DNA of 64,000 bases from Acephala macrosclerotiorum. Taxonomy: Eukaryota; Ascomycota; Leotiomycetes; Helotiales; Mollisiaceae. Positions 12,654-22,762 of this stretch are shown here, one piece after another. Numbering within the stretch: position 1 is the stretch's first letter; each line of letters begins with the position of its first letter. The notes under the pieces were generated by a model. The model worked only from the letters and a program-made list of their open reading frames with translations. It was not told where the DNA came from and ran no database searches. Location of the stretch: assembly GCA_014904845.1 (NCBI GenBank), contig MU119291.1, forward strand, positions 62,001 through 126,000. Reading direction: 5' to 3'. The position numbers and the translations under genes were made by a program.

Positions 12654-12683
12654 AGAGTTGGGGCCACAACTCGTGGGCCACTT
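12654..12683 (+). repeat. Left terminal inverted repeat of element 1
   Basis: Thirty bases that pair with 13122-13151 at 27 positions. Confidence 0.8.
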
Positions 12684-13121
12684 TGCAAAATATATTAAAA
12701 ACCTCGATTTTACTTATTTTTCAAAAAATGTTATTATTCTCGTTTAATTATAAATTTTTTTTGGAAAATTAATAATTTCAAACGATTTTAATTTAATTTA
12801 TATTACTTATTTATTAAACATATTTCATTATTTTATTTATACTAGTTAAATACTATTAAAAATAATTTAAATTGCAATCTTTAGTATTTCTATACAAATT
12901 CGCTTAAATTTGTATGGGAACTGTAAATTTTCGATTTAAATCATTTTTGACGACGTTTTATTTTATTAATCTTTAATAAATTTTAGTTTATAAAAATATA
13001 TAAGTAATTCAAAATAAAGTTCTATTATAATCTTAAAAATTAAGCAAAATTATTCGAATATAAAATATATATAATTTTTAGAAAAGTAAGCAAAAATAGA
13101 GGATTTTAGTATATTTTACTT

Positions 13122-13151
13122 AAGTGGCCCACGAGCCATGGCCCCAACTCT
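13122..13151 (-). repeat. Right terminal inverted repeat of element 1
   Basis: Inverted partner of 12654-12683; ends directly at a TA dinucleotide. Confidence 0.8.
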
Positions 13152-13505
13152 TACTTCATGGGCACCATTCCTCGTGAATTGTCCCTGATGTACGATCTCC
13201 TCTCATCTTGGAAGGAGATCATCCCTGGCCTTTCAAATTCATGAAGTTGCTGTGTCTCCATCAAGTTCTGAAATTGTCATGACGAAGGAAACCTGATGAG
13301 TCCTCGTCTCCAAGCATTCAGGGGTTCTCGCCTAAATTTGGCGACTCAGCTCCTGAAGCTGGAGGCCACATGCCTGTGGCGGTGCTGAGCATGCTATAAT
13401 TTAGCTCCCAGGTCGCTTCTTACAACGCGTCGCATTCTCCAACTGCTTTTGTCAACTGCAGCGACCTAGTTGATCGTTAGAGCAACTGCATCATAATATT
13501 CACCA

Positions 13506-14770
13506 ATGATAACTTCGAAAAAACGGCAATCCGACGCCGACTTGGCAGATCAAGGCCCCAGAAAAGCTCCTAGATCAGACAAAGAGCAGGCTTTAAAGGA
13601 AGAAATTGTGCGGAAGCGGGTTGTAGGCCTGGAGAAGGAGCTCGAAATAGCACGACAGCGCATCGATCAACTCGAAAACAATGGGGAAGAGGTAATTATC
13701 GTTTAGAAGCTTCCAAGGAGCAGATGGTAGTACTGCTTGAGTTTTTGCATGCCAATAAGACAGCTAGTAGTAACTAAACCTTCATTAGAGGCCTTCACAT
13801 CGCTGACAATGATTGTAGCAGCGCCTCCTCACGTCCAAGACCAAAAAGACGAGTTCCCTACCACGAAAGTTACCTCCGAAATCCGCAGACAAGTTGACGA
13901 AGGATACGATAAACTTTCCCTCGACCTCAAGACCGAAAAATACCCCGAAACTGCTCGATACTCTATTGGCGAAAGAGCTTGCGATGCAATGGCAGCACAT
14001 ATCCCACAAGTTAAGAAGCTAGCGAAAATACAAGGTGGCCTAGAACTGGCATTCAACCTCATACTATACCTGGGACCGAAAACGTACATGCGTCCGCCAA
14101 ATGAGGGAGACATCGAGACTGTTGCTTTGCACGGCATGCATAAATTCGACACTCCTGCAGATGCTCTCTTGCTCGAACTGCTAAGGATGCTTAGAGAATA
14201 AGGCTGCGATTTTCGAGCACATGCCGCATGTGATAACTTGATGTATAAGAGGAAGATCTTCCATTCTTTCGATGGGCAGCATCACTGTCATAGAAGGCTC
14301 TCTGTCCACGATTATACCAGCGATTCACTCGGTATCGAGTCATTCAGTAACAATGACAAATACTTACCCAAGCCCTACAAACTACTACGGAGTTATAGCG
14401 TGGATGAGAAGACGATCGATGGCTATGTCCAGAACTTCAAGGCGGGTATTGAATTTGAATGGAACTTGGTCTTGAAGGAGGTCAAGAGGTGGAAGCAACA
14501 AGCGGCGTTGAATGTGCTTCTCACAGACTAACCTAAAAGGTGCAAGAATTCGTGCTAGCTGTCTGGCGCTTGGGTTTTATGGAAAACCGCTCAGGAATAG
14601 GTTTTGCACGGGGTTTCTCTTCCCAAGGCGTCAACACTTTCGAACTTCAACACCATTTTCGCTCCTACACAATTTTCTACATCAGCCTCCTCTTCAAGCA
14701 CGATGGGAACTACAATAATAGCACTCTCTCCAACCACCGAACTTGCTGCGAGTGCGCTGGGCTTTGAAAA
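13506..14770 (+). pseudogene. Decayed member of an unnamed coiled-coil family
   Basis: Exon 1 (13506-13691) encodes a basic N-terminus and a coiled coil (LEKELEIARQRIDQLE). A 72-nt intron leads in phase to exon 2 from 13764, which runs through a conserved block with RACDAMAAHIPQVKKLAK and LELAFNLILYLG, then meets TAA at 14199-14201. The adjacent frame carries on with KAAIFEHMP, and a further piece (14340-14510) has LPKPYKLLRSYS and WNLVLKEVKRWK. Both pieces line up in the same order with the minus-strand relative at 37.0-38.2 kb (FPKSYESMWSYI, FRWRRKEG), so the gene once continued and has suffered at least one frameshift here. I do not recognise the family. It may still be expressed as a shortened protein. 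Confidence 0.5.
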
Positions 14771-14795
14771 AATCCACTCTTCGCGTTTCAACCAA

Positions 14796-15748
14796 ATGGC
14801 TATCGAAAGCTCCGAACCCCCTTCACGCAATGATCAAGATACTCGGTCAATGTTCCATCACCAGAAGGATAATCGAAGCCATCCACACTCCTCAAGACTT
14901 CGATCAGCCTCTATCAAGCGCGAAAGACACCCATCACCACCTATCAAATGCGACCCAACACTCTAGCACTTACCGGATCACAATCGACGCGCATATCAAA
15001 TATCCCCATCCCAATCAACGCTAGCTGGTTCGAGTCTATGAACGCTTACCCTGCGATGTGTGGCCCAGGTGGATAGTTTGTGCAAGCAGTCTTACGCCCG
15101 TTCCCTTTCTCTCAATCCGGTCCGAGCGCGTCTCACGCCGACGGGTTGATGGCACCTTTCAAGATGTCCTACCGGTATGGGTACAAGTTCAAGAGGGCTG
15201 GGGTATCCGAAATATAGATGCTAAGGAGATACAATCGAGTATCAGTGCTGTTGAACGGGGCATCAGAGCATATCAGCGTCTTGATTATGAAGGATTCGAT
15301 CTTGGCATCTCCTTGGGCACCTTTCATGGTCTTTATCCAGAGCTCTTTCGACTTTGCGAGCTGGCAGATCTGGAGGCTAGTCAGAGGGAGCAGGGTTTAT
15401 CTGGGATGCCTGAACCACGAACTCATGCAAAGCCTCGACAAAGACACAAACATGAGCTAGAGAGCCGGGGCCGGCGGAGAAGCATTAGTAGACTGAGCCA
15501 CAGCAGAAGCCGAAGCCCCGTTTAGCAGAAGGATGCTCACCGCGACAGTCGATCTGGGTAGGTCATTTTTTGAATCTCCCACCCTTTTCGGGACATTCTG
15601 ATGTAGGGTATCCATTAGCTAACGAAACTCTTTATCTAGAGCAGTGAATATCGCAAGGACGCTACCAGATCGAGCAGGAGCAGAGAGTCAGTATGGCAAC
15701 GGCAGGTGAAAGAGCGTGAAGACCTGGACATACTCGACTACGATTGAG
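14796..15748 (+). pseudogene. Inactivated tandem copy of the RS-tailed protein gene
   Basis: This region is collinear with the intact gene at 16242-17739. Its translation follows the intact protein through the block reading NAYPA-CG, but carries TAG at 15074-15076 where the intact copy has an Ala codon, and a one-base deletion in the T run near 15110 (TTCCCTTT against TTCCCTTTT). Downstream the shifted frame is still well conserved: PVWVQVQEG, LGTFHGLYPELFR, then an Arg/Ser tail ending SRSRSP, with TAG at about 15524. A last exon-like piece near 15690-15748 (WQRQVKEREDLD) corresponds to the last exon of the intact copy. The first exon of the intact copy is not recognisable here. Confidence 0.65.
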
Positions 15749-16241
15749 AGGTCATTCATTGGACGAACATGTACTATACTTTCCTAAACTACTTTGTGGG
15801 ATGTACCAGCGTGGGAACGACTTTTAAGACCATCAGACCAAAATGGGCGAAGAGATTTCCACCAGATCATCCAGATGTCGAATACTTCGCTGGTAGTCTA
15901 CATGCATGTATTCTATAGCAGTTGAATGATGTACGGACAGCGCTGGGCTTGTAGTATAGAAATGTATCCTGCTACTTGAAGGACTTTAAAAGCGACAACA
16001 CGAACCTTAAGCACTGTTGCTGTTTGGGATGTTTTTCGGAGGTGAAATCGAAAGGCTATCATTCTCAAACCTTTTACCATTGGTGAATACTTTTTGGTAC
16101 CTTGGGTTATCGCTTTTTGCAACTTCGATAGCGCGGTCAGAGTCGCTCCTTCCTAGCTCGCGAGGTGTCAATAACCTCAACCTCTATCTCCCTCAACCAC
16201 TTCCACCTTCACAACAACTTCATCAAAACCTCAACCCAACC
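15749..16241. other. Intergenic, promoter of the RS-tailed gene
   Basis: No gene seen. A run of CAACCTC-type pyrimidine-rich sequence at 16170-16235 is probably the 5' untranslated leader of the following gene. Confidence 0.4.
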
Positions 16242-17739
16242 ATGACGACCAAACCAAGTCTCCAAATGGAGTTCCTTCTGGAACGCGCCAAAGTTACCAA
16301 CAGGACACACCCGCCAGAGCGTGCGGGTGAAGCAATCACCTCCAAGCAGCTGTGGAGGCTCTTTTACGATCACCAAACCAAAGTCAAGCTTGACATGCCG
16401 TTTGCGCCTACTGATATCCACCGCGACATCGCAGAGCAGCAGACCTTTGAGGATCTATGTAAGTTTTCTGAGCGCAATCATCTCCACAACAAAACTGACG
16501 ATGTCAAGGGGGTCCAGAGAATGTCAAACTCTTTTACGACGCGTCTTCTACCTCGGGCTCTAACCAACCTTCCTCGACCAAATCAGAGCCTGATCCTTCG
16601 TCGATCCACCAAAATCCAAAACTTAAGGCTGGAGAACTCTCTTCCACCTTCAAAAAGCTACCAATCGCCGAAGAGAACCAATCAGACCCCCGCCACATCC
16701 ATCCTTCGCGGATGAGCCAAGTTCCATGTGCACTAAGAACAAATAAACACTCTCTGTCAATGTCCTCTCTTGACCAGGACATTCGTCAGTTGCCTGAAGC
16801 GGGACAACCAAGACTAGGTGGTCCAGAGCGTGCTATCACCTTTATAGCCTCGAACGCGTATCCTGCCCTTTGTGGGCGCAGAGCAGCGTATATCAAATCA
16901 GTCTTGGGTCCTTTCCCTTTTCTTGAACTCATACTCGAGCGCGTATCTCCGGGCCATAATCAAAACGTCGTTCGAGTATGGATCGAGGTTCGTGCTGGAT
17001 TCAACAATGTCCCGCGCGAGGTGGTACAGTCAGCAATCAATGGTCTGGAGAGAGGCCTTCGCGCGTTTCACCTCTTAGATCAGGAAGGACTTGAGTTAAA
17101 TCCTCCTCTTGGTACCTTCCATGGACGCTATCCAGAGTTGTTTCGACCAAGCGAGTTAGCTGATAAGGAGGCTCGCAGACCGTTAGAATCAGCGGCCAGG
17201 CAATCAATGACTAGGCGGTCCGCTTCGGGTTACCGACTACAAGCAACACATGGCCGTTTGGCATGGAGCAGAAGCCGCAGTCCTGGTCGACGCACAGAGG
17301 AAAATGGTCGGGACTGTCACAGAATAGAGGCAAGTCGCTTGCTCCAACCACACCCGAGAAAGTCCAGCGAAGGTTTGGACGTTCAGAGCAGTGGCGAATG
17401 ACGCTTTAATGCCGTACCATGCTAACTGATTCCTTCTTCTAGGATCCGGGCCGCTACCGAGGTGGACGTGGAAGCAGAAGCCGCAGCCCCGCTCGGCAAA
17501 GAGAACCAACTCATCGAGACCGTCGACCGGAGACGGTAAGTTGCTTCTCCTGTCCAAAAGTCAGCCAAATTCTTTATCTAACCATAAAATCCTCCTAGAA
17601 CCAACGTCGAGGTCGACTCTCACCAATCAGCTTCGAGGAAGAAGGACCGACTCTTGTCTTCCGAACCAAGAGAGACGACGAGCCAAAATCGACCTGGAAG
17701 GAGCAAGCTAGAAAGGACGCAAAGGACAGATACATTTGA
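16242..17739 (+). CDS. Unknown protein with Arg/Ser (RS) tail
   Basis: Four exons (16242-16458, 16509-17329, 17443-17535, 17599-17739) join in phase to 423 residues. The second intron begins with GCAAGT and ends TTCTAG after a perfect GCTAACTGA branch site, so it is a GC-AG intron; reading through instead gives a stop at 17399-17401. I do not recognise the globular part. Residues about 175-285 form the block conserved in the broken upstream copy: SNAYPALCG, VRVWIEVRAGF, GLERGLRAFHLLDQEG and LGTFHGRYPELFR. The C-terminus has repeated SRSRSP and RGGRGSRSRSP motifs, as in splicing-related nuclear proteins, though this alone does not prove such a role. Tandem duplication with one copy broken suggests a fast-evolving, species-restricted gene. 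Confidence 0.72.
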
Positions 17740-19470
17740 AAGTCCTAGCACCAAGAGTCATTGAAGGAAGCGATCTCAACTTTGTGGTTTGGTAAGCAGG
17801 GTGGCATAACATCAACCATTTGTGTATACAGGTGGATTCAAAGACGTAGAATACTTGCACGGAGACGTAGTCTCTTGATAACACCTCCGAAGGTGTTTCC
17901 AACTAATTGTACGATAGTACTATAGTTCATTGCCTGCTCTCCAGGACGCAATAGCATATCCGGGTCAGGCAATGCAGGTGCAAACACTTTCTTGAACCTT
18001 TTCTAGTTCGTATCTCTTTCAATGTGGGTTAGTTCTGCTTTGCTCTTTCGGGTTTGTCATGTACTGCTCCTAGGTCTCTCTCTGCATTTCGAAAGCAACA
18101 TAATATTAGATTTTCAGTCAGACTTCCGGTCTCAAATTACAGAATAGCAGGAGGATACTTTGCGACTTCCAACGCATTCACCTGCATATCGTGGCCCCAG
18201 GGGATGCAATTAAAGACGAACTCGGGGTTGACAAGCATACGGAACATAAACCCATAGAGTTGTGGTACAGCAAGTGGGGTTGAGGGTTGAGTATGGATTT
18301 TCTCGACTTTAAGGCATTCCCGCCTGGTTCATACTCGTAACTCGCTATCAAAAACCTTTCCCCATGTAGTTACAGCTTACGCGCTAGCTTCGCTCGCGTC
18401 TTATGATATCCAAGAACAGATGTCCCCCAGCCAGGTTGCCTTGATAGGTATGCTATCGCTTGGGACGGTTCTTTGACGAAGTGCCTTGTGATCTCGCAGA
18501 ATAAGGTTGAGGGAGGGCAGCTTCTCCCCGTCTTCCCCGCCATCAATTCAGGGCTATCATGCAGGTCTAGGGTCGATATGATTTTCCCAGGGACGGAGAT
18601 ATGTGGTACTTCCGGTATATTCGGAGGTATAATTGATGTATTATTGTTTTTGCGATGAGTCGCTTTGAGATGCAGCGATCCGCTTACCCGAGAAATTGTT
18701 TCGAAACGAAATATTGGCAAGGCTTTTGACTCACAAGGGGTAAATCTGGGCAGTGTCAGCAGCCACCGCGAGGTCTAGGTTAGGGTGTTGAAAACTAGCA
18801 GCAGAGTCTCTGCGTACGCACATCTCCCATCTCCATATCACGCATTCGGATCCATGTTGATTGTAGCTCGCTTGGATACTCTGATGAAAAGAATAAATGG
18901 AGACGAGAGAGAAGAAGGGGGTCAAGAAAAGGGCCTGGCCCAAGTGACCAAAGCATTCTTCGGCGCCCATGCCGAGGCTCCCGTCGCTTTTTTCGACGTC
19001 GCATCATGCTGACCCTCCTTTCATCCACATCTATCACCACCCTCGGGATGATCTGATCCTTTATCACCCCTTTTCATGATAAGAATCTCCACGAATAAAT
19101 GTACTTCCCAGTCACATTGCATTCAGGTTGCAGTTCCTTCCTTTCTTCGCGAGCCGCGATGCGTTCAGCGAGGTCAGCCCCGAGCTTCTCTTCAGTAATT
19201 CACAGTGGAGCGTTTACTATTTCCCACTTCGGGCGAAAGTCGGTGCCTTTTGAGACCGATCAGGTCAAAGATCTGATTGAAGAAAGCTTGGAAAGCTTGA
19301 AATAACGATCCACCTAAAGATATCATGCGTGAAGTCTTCGGACAAACTGCGGGGCAGGTTTGTTTTCGAGGATATGTGGATGTTAGGAGAGTAGAAACGA
19401 GGTTGATTTCCTCGTTCTGATTCTCTTTCCTCAGTTGCTTTCACTTGTGCTTCTCAAGTTTCAAGTCAGG
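17740..19470. other. 1.7-kb interval without a supported gene
   Basis: A minus-strand open stretch at 18370-18720 (116 codons, no ATG start) with GTGAGT and GTAAGC donor-like sites nearby, and another at 18731-18970, might be parts of a small minus-strand gene, but I could not assemble them. The rest shows nothing; the part after 19080 is the promoter of the GH28 gene. Confidence 0.35.
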
Positions 19471-21097
19471 ATGTTCAAATCAATTGCTCTTGCTGTTTTC
19501 AGTCTTGCCACGTCCGCTATAGCCCAGCTTGCGACTGGGTATCAACTGGGTCCACTGACAACTTCTTCCGCCAAGTGGGCTGTCAAGGTCTGTGATGTCA
19601 CAAACTACGGCGCTGTTGCAGATGGTGTCACTGATCTAGGTCCTCCGCTTCTTGCCGCTTTCAATGCGTGCAAGACTGGTGGCGTTAGTGAGTTTCACCA
19701 CTTCGATGCGAAGTTTCGTCTGACGGTCCAAAGTCAATATTCCTCTTGGAACCTTTGCTATGGCAACGTGGGTGACTCTCGATGATGGCGTTGCATTCGC
19801 CATCAACTTGGAGGGTACTATCATCAGGACTGGGTAAGTAAAGTTCGACTTCCAGCGAAGTTTAACTGACGTTTCCAAGCACGGCTGGTGGCCATATGAT
19901 CATCAGTGAGATTCATTATATTTGAGTAAGCCGTAGTACTAACATTTTCAAAGTTGAGAACTCCAGCGACTTTGAGCTCTACAGCAGCAGATCCTCTGGA
20001 GCTATTCAAGGCTATGGTTACCAATTTCATTCCCAGGGCATATATGGGCGAGTCCTTTTGCCTAAGCATTGCTTTCCAGCATGCTAATATTTCTTTAGAC
20101 CCCGCCTCATCAGACTCATCAGCGTTGAGTACTTCTCCATTCATGACATTGCACTAGTTGATTGTAAATATCCATAGTCTCGATTAGTTCCCTGAACTGA
20201 TGTAGCACAGCTCCTGCTTTCCATCTCATCTTAGCCGATTGCACAGGAGGTGAAGTATACAACCTGATCATACGAGGTGGAAATGAGGGTGGCTTGGATG
20301 GTATCGATGTCTGGGGCTTCAACATTTACATCCATGATGTCGAGGTCACAAACAAGGACGAGTGTGTGACCGTCAAGGCAAGTCTTGGTTTCTCGCCTCC
20401 ACCACAAGATCAAATTGCTAATTTCCCACAGAACCCTAGTAACCACATCCTTGTCGAGAACATCTACTGCAACTGGTCCGGCGGCTCCGCGATTGGCTCT
20501 CTTGGTACCGACACGGATATTTCGAAGATCACGTACAACAACATCTATACCTGGTCCTCGAACCAAATGTTCATGTTGAAGTCGAACGGCGGGAACGGAA
20601 CAGTCTCGGATTGCGTTTTCTCGAATTTCATTGGACACTCAAATGCCTATTCCCTGTACATCGATGCCTACTGGACCTCCGAAACCCTTCAAGCAGGTGA
20701 TGGGGTCCTCTACACCGGTCTGACATTCAACAACTGGAAAGGAACTTGCGCCAATGGTGTTACCCGAGCACCAATCATGGCCATCTGCCCTTCTGGCCAA
20801 CCTTGTGACGGAATCACAATCGAGAACTTTGCCATGTGGACAGACGGTGGAAGTTCTGAATACTACAAGTGCGAGAATGCTTGGGGCAATGGAGCATGTT
20901 TGATGGGAGGAACTGCGCACACAGCGTATGCCATCACGACGCAGACCGTCACTGCTGCTCCAAGCGGGTATTCTGCTGCTAAGATGCCGAGCGATCTTGC
21001 AAGTGGGTTGGGTATTACTGTCAGTATTGCCATTCCGACGGTACCGACTACATTCTTTCCTGGTGCTACTCCAGCAACAGCGAGGGCGTACCCTTGA
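19471..21097 (+). CDS. Secreted rhamnogalacturonan hydrolase, GH28 family
   Basis: Seven exons (19471-19687, 19734-19833, 19880-19905, 19954-20047, 20099-20163, 20211-20377, 20432-21097) join to 444 residues, close to the about 440 of Aspergillus rhamnogalacturonase A. Residues 1-19 are a signal peptide ending SAIA. The chain has the right-handed beta-helix signatures of rhamnogalacturonan hydrolases rather than polygalacturonases: [43 protein letters not shown] and [13 protein letters not shown], carrying the acidic active-site residues. The enzyme cuts the alternating rhamnose-galacturonic acid backbone of hairy pectin outside the cell. Two of its six introns use GC donors: 20048 (GCGAGT) and 20378 (GCAAGT); using nearby GT sites breaks the frame. 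Confidence 0.93.
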
Positions 21098-21410
21098 TGA
21101 TGTGATTGGAAGGGAAGGGGGGGGGGCTTCGCGATGCTGCTGTCGTGGGGGTTTGGTACATATCTTTTTTTTAATTGTATATATTTCTTGATTGAGAATG
21201 AAGAGCTGGTGATGAAAAAGCATCGCCACCAAAAACATGTTGTCCACATCTGCCTCTGAACGTGGTCTACTCCACCCTAGCCGATTGTTAGGCAGCAACC
21301 CCTATTTATCTAAGCGAACCCCTTAAATTGACCCCGCGTCGCGTCCCACCTTTCGAGCTTTGTATCAAAATATCTCCCAAACATCTCAAATGCACTGTTC
21401 AACAAGAGAA
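21098..21410. other. 3' flank of GH28 gene and promoter of F-box-like gene
   Basis: Contains a run of G residues near 21117-21126 and no gene. Two genes follow each other on the same strand. Confidence 0.4.
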
Positions 21411-22762
21411 ATGCCTTCGCTTCTAGACCTTGCGGACGAGATTCTGTTGGAAATTCTTGTGTACCTCGAGTTAGATAACCCCACGCTCTCCAATATCTGT
21501 CGCGCCTCATCGCGACTGAATGGACTCGCACGACCAATATTGTACAGAAGCATTCTTTTCGACCTCCCACCACACGATCCAATTCTTCAATTGACTCGAA
21601 CCATTGACGGAGACGATGAGCTCGCGTCTCAAGTTCATGGCTTGTGTCTCACCTGGCCAAAAGACTGCAACATTCCCGCGGACGACAGAGTCAACATTCA
21701 GAACCTCATCCACAAGCTTACCTCACTCCGGCATCTCGTCGTGAGTGCGTCTCTCGACCAGAGATCTGCACTTCCGTTTCTTGAATTCGCAGAATATACG
21801 GAGCTGAGGCGAGTCGCGTTCATGTATGCCGACCTCACAAACTCGATGATCATGAAATTCATGTTCTTGCCAAAGATCGAAAAGATGGTCATCTTGTTCC
21901 TCAAAAGTTTGTCCAATCCCTCCATTCCATTGGCCTGTCAACCCGGGACGTCACCACTCAAAATCCTTCACCTCGACCATTGTACCCCACGAGAAGTCGT
22001 TTTGGGGACATTTCTTCAATGTCCCAAGGCTTTAGAAAGTCTCACGTTCGCGGTACCGCCGTTCGCAGAACAGTTCCATACTGCGGTATCGACGAGGGAC
22101 TTTTCTCCAAGACAGGTGGGAAGTGCGTTGATGCACGTCAAGCACTCACTGGTGAATTTAACCATTTACTGGAAGCTGAGTCATCGTCATGATGGCTCTA
22201 GGCTGGACTTAAGTAGCTTTGAGAAGCTAAGATTTATCTCTTTGCCGTCGCCTTTGTTCTTCAACATCGCGTACCCACATGCTTCACGTAACGGGGTGTA
22301 TCGAGTTCTGCCAAGGTCTTTGGAAACTCTCGAAGTACGTCTCATCTATATTCCTCCTGTTCCCGCTCTTTCAGCGACCCAACTAGATGCCGACGCTGAC
22401 ACCCCCTCCTCGTCCAGATAGTATTTCCCGAGCCGCATTGGATCTTCAAATTCCCAATGTGTGAAGAGAATGGGCCCATAGTGATTGACAATTGGATCAT
22501 GGAGCTCGCTCTGAACAAGTCGGCATGCTATCCTTCGTTCTCACGCCTAACTCTGAAGGAATCAGCCATGCCCAAGGATAAAGGCTCCGTCCTTCCAGGG
22601 TCAAAGATGGCGGTCGTCTCAGACTGGGTGCAGAAAGCGTATGATGAGATAGGAATACGGCTGCGCGTGTGGACACGAGGACTCAACGTCCGAGGCATTA
22701 ACAAAAGTGAAGGAAGGTCCCACATTCCGGACCCAGCCTCACTTTGGCTGCTTGACCTGTGA
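21411..22762 (+). CDS. F-box-like/LRR-type protein
   Basis: Exons 21411-22334 and 22418-22762 (83-nt intron) join to 422 residues. The N-terminus MPSLLDLADEILLEILVYLE followed by an N-term helix and LARPILYRSI is a standard fungal F-box, which would bind Skp1 in an SCF ubiquitin ligase. The remainder has loosely repeated Leu-rich segments (LVNLTIYWKL, FEKLRFISLP, LETLEIVFPE) suggesting degenerate leucine-rich repeats that would bind the target. The splice is supported because it joins LETLE to IVFPEPHW without a break. An in-frame ATG seven codons upstream (21390) is an alternative start. The substrate is unknown. Confidence 0.82.

Larger units (their letters stand above)
12654..13151. mobile_element. 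498-bp AT-rich terminal-inverted-repeat element (MITE-like)
   Basis: The ends are inverted copies of each other: AGAGTTGGGGCCA at the left and its complement at the right, matching at 27 of the first 30 positions. The three mismatches (CAA against TGG) are all transitions. The element is flanked on both sides by TA (12652-12653 and 13152-13153), the target duplication made by Tc1/mariner elements. The interior is extremely AT rich, with no coding capacity, in sharp contrast to the roughly 48 percent GC of the surroundings. This fits a non-autonomous mariner-type MITE, possibly further AT-enriched by repeat-induced point mutation. Confidence 0.8.

Noticed and set aside
15058..15525. 155-codon frame taken as a complete gene
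   Set aside because: It begins with GTG and is the shifted frame of the broken RS-tailed copy.
17399..17401. TGA as the true end of the RS-tailed protein
   Set aside because: A GC-AG intron with a perfect branch site removes it, and the two further exons stay in frame.
18370..18970. Two minus-strand frames that might form a small gene
   Set aside because: No ATG for the first, and no splice pair gives a continuous protein.
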